Below are positions 16,859-23,560 of a stretch of DNA of 30,363 nucleotides, piece by piece. The position numbers were made by a program, and so were the translations under genes. The notes below the pieces were generated by a model, which ran no database searches, was not told where the DNA came from, and worked only from the letters and a program-made list of their open reading frames with translations. Source of the stretch: a virus. The stretch spans positions 1 through 30,363 of the IMG/VR virus record IMGVR_UViG_3300049846_000211. The stretch is one strand, 5' to 3'. Positions within the stretch are counted from its first letter, which is position 1. Each line of letters starts with the position of its first letter.

Positions 16859-17500
16859 GGTCGTTCAGCACCTGAAGAGCGGCGGCCTCCATAATCTGGA
16901 TGCCTTCCAGCATGGCCTTGGGATCCTCAACCGAGTATAGGTCGCACAGCCACCGGAGCACCTCGTACTTCAGGCCGGTGAAGCCACCCATCACGACGTT
17001 CCACTGCGTTTGCATGCGGAGGAACATCATCACGGTGTCCCAGTTCTCTTCCCATACTTCAAACTCGTCCGGCTTTTCCTCAGGCGAAGGAAGGACGATG
17101 CCCATCAGACGGGCGTCGTCCTCCGTGTCGTCCTTTTCACCGCCGGCTGCGGCCCAATACCGGGCCGCATCCTTCAGTTTTTTGCCTTCGCCCCCTCCAG
17201 GCTGGCGAGGTATGCCGTGATGACTCCCCTGGTGAAGCAAGGGTCGTCCAGCATGTCCTTCAGCGCAGCAGGAGTGAAGGGGATGTCCTTGTCGGACTCA
17301 TCCTTCACGCCCTCCCAGCCCTCGAGGACGGTCTCGATCAGATCAAGATCGCCCTTGTCGATGAGCTTCTGGAATTCCTTCCGGCCGATGCGCTTGAAGA
17401 TCGCGTCGAATGACTCGCTTTCAAAGCGGCCACCGTCGACGGGAAATTCGACGGTGACCGGCCACTTGAAGGATGAGGACTTCTTTCGGACGAAAGCCAT
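16848..17500 (-). CDS. Tail assembly chaperone, GT-like frameshift product
   Basis: This is the -1 frameshift fusion of the G-like frame with the T-like frame. Ribosomes leave the first frame at A AAA AAC (17183-17177) and resume with CTG at 17177, giving about 217 residues: 108 from G plus 109 from T (LKDAARYWAAAGGEKDD to the end). The T part has an acidic linker, then FEVWEENWDTVMMFLRMQTQ and LKYEVLRWLCDLYSV, which resembles DUF1799-type proteins found in the same place in other phages. The T frame has an ATG at 17240 without any useful ribosome site and inside G, so independent initiation is unlikely. Its end overlaps the tape measure start by 11 bases. Confidence 0.88.
17148..17198 (-). 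promoter_or_regulatory. Programmed -1 ribosomal frameshift cassette
   Basis: Reading on the minus strand, GGAGG (17198-17194) lies 10 bases before the slippery heptamer A AAA AAC (17183-17177), which is in register with zero-frame codons GCA AAA AAC. A TGA follows at once. After a seven-base spacer (17176-17170) comes a perfect 8-bp stem, TGCGGCCC (17169-17162) with GGGCCGCA (17155-17148), and a six-base loop. Internal Shine-Dalgarno, slippery site, spacer and hairpin are the same elements as in the E. coli dnaX frameshift signal. Confidence 0.93.
17174..17500 (-). CDS. Tail assembly chaperone, G-like zero-frame product
   Basis: The product is 108 residues, starting MAFVRKKSSSFKWPVTVEFP. The in-frame upstream extension into the tube gene is rejected because the ATG at 17500 has a better context and the extension is not protein-like. 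The sequence shows a short strand region, then helices (FDAIFKRIGRKEFQKLID, ETVLEGWEGV, FTPAALKDMLDDPCFTRGVI). It ends in AKAKN directly at the TGA. Tail chaperones of this kind coat the tape measure and recruit tube subunits, and are absent from the virion. The last sense codons form a slippery A AAA AAC, which allows a -1 shift into the next frame. Confidence 0.9.
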   Translation of the reverse strand: MAFVRKKSSSFKWPVTVEFPVDGGRFESESFDAIFKRIGRKEFQKLIDKGDLDLIETVLEGWEGVKDESDKDIPFTPAALKDMLDDPCFTRGVITAYLASLEGAKAKN

Positions 17501-17516
17501 GCAGTAGATCCTTGAA

Positions 17517-18449
17517 TCAGGTGAAGGCGAGTGAAAGCTCGTCGTTACCTGCACTGGTGGGGATGGCCACGTAGGGCAGGCTCAGCATCTGGATGCCGTC
17601 GCTGTCACTATACGTGGGGTTGCCGATGTCGACCTTCTGGGCAGTGAAGGTGACGCGGTTGCCTGCAGTGGTGCCGTGCAGGAAGGTCAGGCTGCCGGTG
17701 GTGTTGTCGTTGGCAATGGTGAAGAAGTCCTTCGCCGCGATGGTCGGAGCCTCAAGCATCACCTCACCAGCTGGCGCACGGTTGGTGATCAGCACCTGCT
17801 TGGTACAGCCGATCAGCTCGCGATACACCACCTCGTTGGCGATGTCGAAGCTGCAGGACATCAGGCAGCCGCTGTAGCCGAGCATGCTGAAGGCGCTGGT
17901 GTTGCCTTCCTTGAAGATCAGCGGAGTGGCCTGGGCGCTGTAGGTCACTGCCGGAGCGGCGGTGTCGGTCGGGGCGTTGTAGATGCCGGTCATCGTGAAG
18001 TCGATGGTCGGGATCTGGCCCAGCTCACAGTTCATCGTGAAGGTGCCGCGGCAGCCAGTGGCCTTGTGCAGCACGCCATCATTGTTGAAGTAGATGGTGG
18101 CCGAGCTGAAGGCCGAGCTCACTGGGGCATAGGTGACGCTGGTTGAAGCGACGACGGTCTCGGAGAGACCGCAGGCCTTGAGCAGGGAGCTGTATTTCGG
18201 CGCGGTGCCAGCGGTGCCAGAGCCGGCAAGTTCGACCTGGAAGGTGATACCCACCCGGGTGTTGCCGAGCAGCTGCTCGGAGTTGCCCAGATAGGGACGG
18301 ATCAGATCACGAGAAACCTGATCGGCTTCGATCGGGGTGATCTCCAAGTTGCGCACCAAGATCGCGTCAGTGCCGGCTGGCGTCGAATCGGTCGCGTAGG
18401 TGCTTTCAGTCTTCGCCAGAATCAGGCGCTTGCGAGTCAGGAGCGGCAT
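17517..18449 (-). CDS. Major tail tube protein
   Basis: This 310-residue protein forms the stacked rings of the tail tube. The N-terminus (LILAKTESTYATDSTPAGTD, ILVRNLEITPIEADQVSRDL) and the segment with RVGITFQVELAGSG are typical of long siphovirus tube proteins that carry a second beta domain. Later strands include RGTFTMNCELGQIPTIDFTM and SCSFDIANEVVYRELIG. The position between the terminator and the chaperones is that of lambda V. ATG start at 18449 lies within the preceding small gene. Codon use is high-GC and even, as expected for a highly expressed structural gene. Confidence 0.9.
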   Translation of the reverse strand: MPLLTRKRLILAKTESTYATDSTPAGTDAILVRNLEITPIEADQVSRDLIRPYLGNSEQLLGNTRVGITFQVELAGSGTAGTAPKYSSLLKACGLSETVVASTSVTYAPVSSAFSSATIYFNNDGVLHKATGCRGTFTMNCELGQIPTIDFTMTGIYNAPTDTAAPAVTYSAQATPLIFKEGNTSAFSMLGYSGCLMSCSFDIANEVVYRELIGCTKQVLITNRAPAGEVMLEAPTIAAKDFFTIANDNTTGSLTFLHGTTAGNRVTFTAQKVDIGNPTYSDSDGIQMLSLPYVAIPTSAGNDELSLAFT

Positions 18450-18582
18450 CGCTGGTTACCTCGGGTTGGGGTTGTGGCTGTCCCGGCTCAGTCCGCTCGA
18501 CGAGCTTCCGCTTGCCGGATTTGGGATCGAGGAGGTACGTGCCTCCCTGCCCATGGTATTCATCAATCGTGATAGCCATCAT
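18406..18582 (-). CDS. Small hypothetical protein between tail terminator and tail tube
   Basis: The product is 58 residues from the first of two adjacent ATG codons (57 from the second). The first ATG overlaps the previous TGA as ATGA, and GGAG lies a few bases upstream, so I choose it over an upstream start inside the terminator gene. It contains ITIDEYHGQGGTYLLDPKSG followed by a basic turn and a Pro/Gln/Asp-rich disordered end. The pattern TYLLDPKSGKRKLV suggests a short beta-hairpin. Its end overlaps the tail-tube gene by 44 bases. No function is recognised. Confidence 0.7.
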   Translation of the reverse strand: MMAITIDEYHGQGGTYLLDPKSGKRKLVERTEPGQPQPQPEVTSDAAPDSQAPDSGED

Positions 18583-19004
18583 CAGGCTCCGAGGTTGACG
18601 ACGGAGGTTCTGTACTGCACACGGTAGTCGCACATAACGACACCAGCAGGGACATCGGCCTCGACTGTTTGAAACTCTACTCTGAGCGGCTGAATATCGA
18701 TCGCAAGGCCGCCAAGAGTGAGGTCGGCCATCAGCTTCGCGTGCAGCGATTCAACCGTCGGATCAGCCGCCTGGTCGGGGATATTGGCGCGAACGACAAC
18801 GGCAACTCGGACCGTCAAGCTCCAGTCAAGGGTTGGGAGGCTGGTGTTCTGGGCGGAGAGATCCTCGATTGGCTCGACGACGATCGCTGGGCTCTCCTGC
18901 CGAGCGAGCGGCTCCACTCTGCTGCGGTAGATCCGCGTGCCAACGCCGACCGTGTTGGTCAGCGTCGTGCGGATCGCGGCGAGGATCTGTTCGCGCTTGG
19001 TCAT
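18582..19004 (-). CDS. Tail terminator, lambda gpU-like
   Basis: The 140-residue protein has the alpha/beta pattern of gpU-type tail terminators: an initial helix (KREQILAAIRTTLTNTV), a strand with RIYRSRVEPLARQESPAIVV, a long hydrophobic strand (WSLTVRVAVVVRANIPDQ), a helix (ESLHAKLMADLTL) and terminal strands (CDYRVQYRTSVV). Such proteins cap the tail tube and bind the head connector. The position just before the tail tube gene agrees with lambda order. I find no separate gpZ-type gene. It is preceded by a 72-base gap that holds no gene. Confidence 0.72.
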   Translation of the reverse strand: MTKREQILAAIRTTLTNTVGVGTRIYRSRVEPLARQESPAIVVEPIEDLSAQNTSLPTLDWSLTVRVAVVVRANIPDQAADPTVESLHAKLMADLTLGGLAIDIQPLRVEFQTVEADVPAGVVMCDYRVQYRTSVVNLGA

Positions 19005-19076
19005 GGGGTCAGAATAGCGGCATTGCGCAGATCAGGGCGCGGGCAATTCCGTGCCATTTGCAGACCTGCCGCTAAC

Positions 19077-19397
19077 TCAGGCTGCAGATGCCCAGGGAAC
19101 ACCGCCAGCAACGCTGGGAGAAATCTGCTCCTGAATCTGAGCGAGCAGATTTGCCTCGATGGCTTGAACCTCAGCAGCTCCAAGCGCATCCTGCACCCAT
19201 CCCAGGCAAATGGCCTCGGTCAGATCTGGGTAGGGGATGAAAGAGGCAGGTGGGGCCGGCGGTACGACAGTCTCGCCACCTCTGCGGGCCGCAATGTCGC
19301 CGTCGACGGCTTCGGCAAGCCACCACACGATTTCGACCATGCCGTCGCTTGTGCGGCGGGTCATGTCGACGACTTTCCAGGTGACCACGGCGGGCAT
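19077..19397 (-). CDS. Fibre-associated small protein, copy 1 (GVPW family)
   Basis: This 106-residue protein opens with a WKVVDMTRRTSDGMVEIVWW strand pattern. It has a variable acidic middle, then a helical region beginning YPDLTEAICLGWVQDALG, and ends GVPWASAA. The product of 1221-1541 shares the plan (TITW start, PYAEITKEQVIGWLHAKLG, AAGVPWQ end). Both copies directly follow a fibre gene. I recall this family from marine cyanophages, where its function is unassigned. A fibre assembly factor, fibre-tip protein or chaperone is a reasonable inference from position. The start is coupled to the fibre stop in TAATG. Confidence 0.8.
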   Translation of the reverse strand: MPAVVTWKVVDMTRRTSDGMVEIVWWLAEAVDGDIAARRGGETVVPPAPPASFIPYPDLTEAICLGWVQDALGAAEVQAIEANLLAQIQEQISPSVAGGVPWASAA

Positions 19398-20695
19398 TAC
19401 GCGAAGGATCCTGTGGTGCCAGCGATCTGCCGGACGGTGTAGAAGCTGCCGGCTTGTGGGGTCACGGTGCCTGCGCTGTTGGTTACCTGCAGCTTGAAAG
19501 TGGTGGCAAGGTTGGTGATGATTTTTACGTTGAACTCATACGCCATGTAAGCACCCGCGGTGATTGAAGCAGTAGCAGCAAATGCGGCTGTGGTAGCGTT
19601 TCGGTAGCCGGTATAAGTCGTAATTGTTGCGGCAGATGAGTTAAGGCCCGTAACAGCACCCGAACGAAACACGCCCATCATCAGAGTTGGGGCACTGGAA
19701 GCGGCCAATGTCCAAGTCAGTGTGCCAGCACTGTTTTTGAGTAGAAACGCCAATATCTCAATATCGTAGACGCTGTTAGCTGCCAAGTTGATCGCGCTAG
19801 TAGCACCAAAGTAATCACCGATTGTCGGGCCAACATTGGCGCCGTTGGCCGCAAGGCGAAACGTCTGCCGCGAAGAAATTTGCCCTCGTCCGCTGGTTGT
19901 CGTTGGCGTGCTGTAAAAGTGTGTGCCGTCGTACTCGACCACGCCAGCCACTGCTGTCGTCAGGTTGGTGCCAGCGGTAAACGCCAGCGGAGCTGTGTTG
20001 GCAGTGGCCGTGCCGGCTCGCGGCTTGATGGTTTTGCCGAAGGTTGCGTCGTTGGCGCCGAGCGTTAGCGAGTCAGTTGCCTCTGAGTTCCGTGAGAAGC
20101 GGATGTCGTGATCTGTTGTTGTGCCAAGGCCAAGCGGAGCGCTTGTCGATGTCAGATAGACCGCCCCAGGCTGGTTGAAGATGCCCGTGCCTGAATACGT
20201 CGAACTGTTGATGCCAAAGTTGCCATAGTTGGCACTATCGGTAGACGCGTCGTTGCAAACAACAAAGTCGCACGAGGCGTTTGTGTTGTTGCTTGTGTTC
20301 TGCAGCAGAACCTGGAAATACTGCGTCTCGGTTGACTCAAAGACGGCGCCAATGCGGGCGCCGGTGAAGCTCAGTGCTCCGACGCTGATGACGCCTTTGT
20401 TACTGGCGCCCGCGGCGACTGCATTGATCGCATCAACAGCACCGGTCGTCAGAACATCGGTCGTGCTGTTGAAGCTGAGGTTGACGTCAGCACCGAACGC
20501 GCCGCTGTTGTTGAACTGGACCTGACCGTTGCTGCCGGCCGGTGTTCCGCCGCTGCCGCCGATCTGCACCATCGTGCCGGCGGCGTTCTTGATGTAGAGG
20601 TTGCCGTTCGTGCTGTCCCACGCAGGCTCACCCTCGACGAAAGAGCCTGCCGTGGGAACACCGCTGCCGCGACGCAGACGAATCGTATTAGGCAT
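19397..20695 (-). CDS. Fibre protein with unique C-terminal domain
   Basis: The 432-residue product starts PNTIRLRRGSGVPTAGSF, followed by EGEPAWDSTNGNLYIKN, an attachment domain related to those of the 103- and 484-residue neighbours. The central part has the repeating beta pattern of fibre shafts. Around residues 240-265 is the sequence TTAVAGVVEYDGTHFYSTPT, frequent in cyanobacterial phage fibres. The C-terminal about 150 residues (LAANSVYDIEILAFLLKNSA ... AYMAYEFNVKIITNLATTFK) form a beta-sandwich-like tip, probably receptor-binding or trimerising. Its start overlaps the stop of the upstream fibre (TGATG) and its stop overlaps the following small gene (TAATG). Confidence 0.85.
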   Translation of the reverse strand: MPNTIRLRRGSGVPTAGSFVEGEPAWDSTNGNLYIKNAAGTMVQIGGSGGTPAGSNGQVQFNNSGAFGADVNLSFNSTTDVLTTGAVDAINAVAAGASNKGVISVGALSFTGARIGAVFESTETQYFQVLLQNTSNNTNASCDFVVCNDASTDSANYGNFGINSSTYSGTGIFNQPGAVYLTSTSAPLGLGTTTDHDIRFSRNSEATDSLTLGANDATFGKTIKPRAGTATANTAPLAFTAGTNLTTAVAGVVEYDGTHFYSTPTTTSGRGQISSRQTFRLAANGANVGPTIGDYFGATSAINLAANSVYDIEILAFLLKNSAGTLTWTLAASSAPTLMMGVFRSGAVTGLNSSAATITTYTGYRNATTAAFAATASITAGAYMAYEFNVKIITNLATTFKLQVTNSAGTVTPQAGSFYTVRQIAGTTGSFA

Positions 20696-22149
20696 CAGAA
20701 CGTACCGCCATCAACGGTGGAACCGTCAGATAGCAGCGTACCGCTGGTCGGCAGAGTGACGCTAGTGGCCGCCGTCACTGTCAGCGTGGTGGCAAATGCC
20801 CCGCTCAGTGTCAGTGCACCGGCCGTCAAGATGTTGCCGCCGAGCGTGATGGTGCTGCTGTTGCTGACGCCGGTTCCACCGTTAGCCGCAGCCAGCGTGC
20901 CGGCCAGCGTGATCGCGCCACCGGTGGGCGTGTTTGGCGTCAGGCCAGTAGTGCCAGCCGAGAAGCTGGTGACGCCACCACCTGCGCTGCTGAACTGGTT
21001 GAACGTCAGCGCAGTGCCGCTCGCGCCGCCGATCGTGATCGGGTTGTTTGTCGCCAGTACCCAGCCACTGTCCTGATTGACGGTTCCTTCCTCGACGAAC
21101 ATGAACGCGCCGGCGGCCACCTCGGCGTCAGTGTCGAAGTCAGTAGCCCGGTCCCAGACACCATTCGCGCCCGTGCCGAGGGTGCTGATTACCCAGATGC
21201 CGTTCTGCGCACCGGTGGTCTGGTTCTTGAGCAGGATGCGGTCGTTCGCAGCAAGTGTCACGCCATCGAGCGTGTTGGGTGCTGCAGTGATCTGGCCGCG
21301 GGTGCTGGTGCCGCCAGTCGCGCTATAGGTGACGGTGACGTTGGCCGTGCTCGCTGCACGCACCGACTGCTTCACATCGAGGCCACTGCGGGCCGCATCG
21401 ACGTACCCCTTGTTGGCTGCGTCGGTGTCCAGCGTCGGGGTCGCCAGGTTCGTGATCTTGAAGTTGCCCAGCGAGACGTCCGCCGTAGCGGTGCCCACTG
21501 AGGACAGCGTCGGGTTGGCGTGGACGTGATCAGCTCGGGCGTAACGGGTGGAAGTGCCAACAGCGGCGCTGCCTAGTGCCGCTGGAGTCGCGGACGCCGC
21601 TTGACCCAGCACAAACGCTGTGGTGGCAATCTGCGTTGTGTTGGTGTCTACGGCTGCCGTTGGTGCAGCCGGAGTGCCGGTGAACGTCGGCGACGCCAAG
21701 GCAGCGCGGCTGGTGTCGCTTGGGTGGACGTGATCGGCGCGGGCATAGAGGTTGCTGGTGCCAGCAGCCTGCGTGCCGTTCATCGCAATGGTGCCGGCCG
21801 TGCTGTTGCCCTGGCCGAGCACAAACGCCGTGGTGGCGAGGCGGGTGCTGTTGTCGTTGACGGTCTGGGTGACACCGACAGCGCTGCTGGCGCCAGTGCC
21901 GCTCAGGGTGACGACGCCACTCAGGGTCTTGTCGCCCGTGATCGTCTGCGTGGTGCCGAGCGTCGCAAACGCGCCAGGGCCGCCGATCGACAGAATCGAG
22001 CTCGCTGAACCACCAGCGCCGCCGGTGCCAACGCCGTAGTAGAGGACAGAGTCCTGCTCGTTGAACGCAAGCTCGGCGTTCTGAAGACTGGAGGGGGCGC
22101 CAGCGGCACCACCGGCAAGGCGGCGCTTGATCCTGATGGTGTTCGGCAT
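20695..22149 (-). CDS. Tail or head fibre protein
   Basis: This 484-residue protein starts with an attachment-type N-terminus (PNTIRIKRRLAGGAAGAPSS, then ELAFNEQDSVLYYGVG). It continues as low-complexity Thr/Ala/Gly/Ser beta-rich sequence. Two copies of a roughly 70-residue module (TTAFVLGQ ... ARADHVH) occur at about 21505-21840. The RADHVH motif is known from tail-fibre and collar proteins. A central domain (QSVRAASTANVTVTYSATGG, RILLKNQTTGAQNGIWVI, NQDSGWVLATNNPITIGG) is a recurring phage-fibre domain. It ends in SDGSTVDGGTF. It lies between connector genes and the tail terminator, an unusual place for fibres. Confidence 0.85.
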   Translation of the reverse strand: MPNTIRIKRRLAGGAAGAPSSLQNAELAFNEQDSVLYYGVGTGGAGGSASSILSIGGPGAFATLGTTQTITGDKTLSGVVTLSGTGASSAVGVTQTVNDNSTRLATTAFVLGQGNSTAGTIAMNGTQAAGTSNLYARADHVHPSDTSRAALASPTFTGTPAAPTAAVDTNTTQIATTAFVLGQAASATPAALGSAAVGTSTRYARADHVHANPTLSSVGTATADVSLGNFKITNLATPTLDTDAANKGYVDAARSGLDVKQSVRAASTANVTVTYSATGGTSTRGQITAAPNTLDGVTLAANDRILLKNQTTGAQNGIWVISTLGTGANGVWDRATDFDTDAEVAAGAFMFVEEGTVNQDSGWVLATNNPITIGGASGTALTFNQFSSAGGGVTSFSAGTTGLTPNTPTGGAITLAGTLAAANGGTGVSNSSTITLGGNILTAGALTLSGAFATTLTVTAATSVTLPTSGTLLSDGSTVDGGTF

Positions 22150-22152
22150 GGC

Positions 22153-22464
22153 TTAGAAATTGCCCCCGTCTGTCAGTGTGATTTTAGTGGTTACGTTGTC
22201 GGCCAAGAACTTTGACGAGGTGGCGTCGTAGTAGACAACGCTGCCGTCGACTTTTGCCGATGTATCGACATCAGTGAGACCGCCCAGCGGCACGCCTCCG
22301 CTGGCGTTGACGTACAGCAGGGTGTTCCACGCCGTAGTGCCATCGCCAATCTTCAAGCGGCGCGTGTCACTCTCAAATCCAGCCTCACCAGGCTTCAGGA
22401 TTGGATTGGCAGCCGTCCAAGCTGCCGCCGTTGCGCGTCTCAGCTGGATGTACTGCCGCGTCAT
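22153..22464 (-). CDS. Short fibre protein with Mtd-N-like domain
   Basis: This 103-residue protein begins with the pattern QLRRATAAAWTAANPILKPG, then GFESDTRRLKIGDGTTAWN, typical of the Mtd N-terminal/phage-fibre attachment domain. A second segment (LGGLTDVDTSAKVDGSVVYY) repeats the DGxxxYDxxxxxF module seen at the end of the preceding gpFII-like protein. It ends in LTDGGNF, similar to the DGGTF end of the next gene. It is too short to be a full fibre on its own and more likely acts as an adaptor or collar piece between the connector region and longer fibres. Confidence 0.7.
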   Translation of the reverse strand: MTRQYIQLRRATAAAWTAANPILKPGEAGFESDTRRLKIGDGTTAWNTLLYVNASGGVPLGGLTDVDTSAKVDGSVVYYDATSSKFLADNVTTKITLTDGGNF

Positions 22465-22913
22465 CAGCTCGCCCCGCCGCCATCCACCACGTTAGTGCCG
22501 TCGCCATCTTCCATATCCACCCAGTTGGTGCCGTCGTAGACCAGGCGGTCGCCAAGCTGCGGGTTGCGGATGTCGACGTCGGAGAGATCGGCGATGCCGA
22601 ATGCCCTCGGCTGGCCACCGGGCGCAGTGGCCTCTGGTGCCAGCTTCGTCAGCATCAGCTCGGTCATGGCGCCGTCGTCGACCTTCATGGCCTCGCGCAC
22701 CTGATAGTTCACGCCATCGACCGTGATCCCATCGCCGTATAGCAGGCCGCCGAAGTCGGCCGTTCGAACCGTCAGCTTGTAGTCGGTGGTTAGCACCATG
22801 CCGTCCGCCACGACCTGACTTGGCATGTCAAGAATCCCCATGCCAGAAACGGCGCCACTGGTGACAGTGACGCCGAAGTCGGACAGGAACAGTGACAGGT
22901 CTTCGGTGATCAT
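22464..22913 (-). CDS. gpFII-like head-tail joining protein with fibre-type C-terminal module
   Basis: The product has 149 residues. Residues 1-95 (LSLFLSDFGVTVTSGA, MGILDMPSQVV, LTTDYKLTVRTADFGGLLYG, VDGVNYQVREAM) match the size and strand pattern of lambda gpFII, the connector that completes the head and receives the tail. From about residue 105 the sequence changes to a fibre-type module (IADLSDVDIRNPQLGDRL, then VYDGTNWVDMED), ending in VVDGGGAS. This module is common in cyanophage fibre proteins, where it precedes collagen-like or knob regions. Here it may extend outward as an anchor for the fibre genes that follow. Its stop overlaps the next ATG (TGATG). Confidence 0.68.
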   Translation of the reverse strand: MITEDLSLFLSDFGVTVTSGAVSGMGILDMPSQVVADGMVLTTDYKLTVRTADFGGLLYGDGITVDGVNYQVREAMKVDDGAMTELMLTKLAPEATAPGGQPRAFGIADLSDVDIRNPQLGDRLVYDGTNWVDMEDGDGTNVVDGGGAS

Positions 22914-22932
22914 GCCCGCGCCTCAAGGTGAA

Positions 22933-22956
22933 GGGCCCCAGCCGCAGCTAGGGCCC
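22933..22956 (-). other. GC-rich hairpin between head genes
   Basis: GGGCCC at 22933-22938 and 22951-22956 can pair. After one mismatch, three further pairs (AGC/GCT) extend the stem. It lies in the 51-base gap between two genes, one of the few real gaps in the block. There is no T-run on the minus strand after it, so it is not a canonical intrinsic terminator. It could slow ribosomes or mark an RNA processing point that separates abundant head mRNAs from connector mRNAs. Confidence 0.4.
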
Positions 22957-22964
22957 CGGCTTCA

Positions 22965-23348
22965 TCAGCCGTACTTCTTCACGCCGACAGCGTTCACCGA
23001 GAAGGTGAAGCTGGGGGTGGAGCCGCCGATGGTGTAGGTCACGCGCACATAGCGCTTGGCCTCGTCCTTGCTGATCACCAGTTTCTGCTGCGAAGCAGTG
23101 GTGGTCACCGTGGTGAAGGCAGCACCGGTGATCGCGGTGTAGCCAGAACCCAAAGCGTCGGAATGCTCAACGGTCACAGCCAGCGTCGGCGTGGTGCCGG
23201 TGCCGGCGGCGCTGTCGAGCACCAGCACGAGGTCGCCGTCGTAAGCCTGCACGTCGACACCGGTAGCGCTACCGGTAGCAGTGCGAGCAGCAGTGGCGTG
23301 AAGGTTGACAAGATCGAGCTTGTCGAGAGCTTGGCGAAGAATGGCCAT
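22965..23348 (-). CDS. Head-associated protein of unknown function, possible capsid decoration
   Basis: This 127-residue protein opens with a short helix (AILRQALDKLDLVNLHATAA), then is almost entirely beta-strand and Thr/Ala/Gly-rich (VDVQAYDGDLVLVLDSAAG, TLAVTVEHSDALGSGY, AKRYVRVTYTIGG, FSVNAVGVKKYG). It follows the capsid gene by one small gene, where lambda-like phages encode decoration or FI-type proteins. A trimeric capsid-decoration or fibre-knob role is possible, but I do not recognise the family with certainty. It starts at ATG three bases after the previous stop. A GC-rich hairpin follows the stop. Confidence 0.72.
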   Translation of the reverse strand: MAILRQALDKLDLVNLHATAARTATGSATGVDVQAYDGDLVLVLDSAAGTGTTPTLAVTVEHSDALGSGYTAITGAAFTTVTTTASQQKLVISKDEAKRYVRVTYTIGGSTPSFTFSVNAVGVKKYG

Positions 23349-23351
23349 GGT

Positions 23352-23555
23352 TCAAGCCTCCTCAGAGGATGTGGTAGTGGACTTGCGGCCTCTCTTCGGG
23401 GCCTCGGGTTCGGGTTCAGGCTCGGGCTCAGGGGCGAGACGAGCCTTGTTCATGCCAATCAGCAGATTGGCGTCGGCCACGCTGATCTCAACGAAGGAGC
23501 CAGCCGAAACTGACTCCCCCGAGATCATGACCGAGCGCAGAATCTCGATCCTCAT
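23352..23555 (-). CDS. Small head-region protein with Pro-Glu tail
   Basis: The product is 67 residues, starting MRIEILRSVMISGESVSAGS. The ATG lies five bases after the capsid stop. Codons further upstream in this frame overlap the capsid gene and give an unnatural Arg/Trp/His-rich peptide, so I reject a longer start. The first 45 residues look like a small beta-rich domain (FVEISVADANLLIGMNKA), followed by a Pro-Glu repeat of about ten residues and a basic, Ser/Thr-rich end. Similar short proteins after phage capsid genes are often annotated as head-tail or DNA-packaging accessory proteins; the exact role here is unknown. Confidence 0.75.
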   Translation of the reverse strand: MRIEILRSVMISGESVSAGSFVEISVADANLLIGMNKARLAPEPEPEPEPEAPKRGRKSTTTSSEEA

Positions 23556-23560
23556 GGCGA

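Noticed and set aside
17174-17240. Independent start of the T-like chaperone at the ATG at 17240
   Set aside because: The ATG lies inside the G-like gene without a ribosome site and the first residues look like out-of-frame sequence; the frameshift signal explains expression better.
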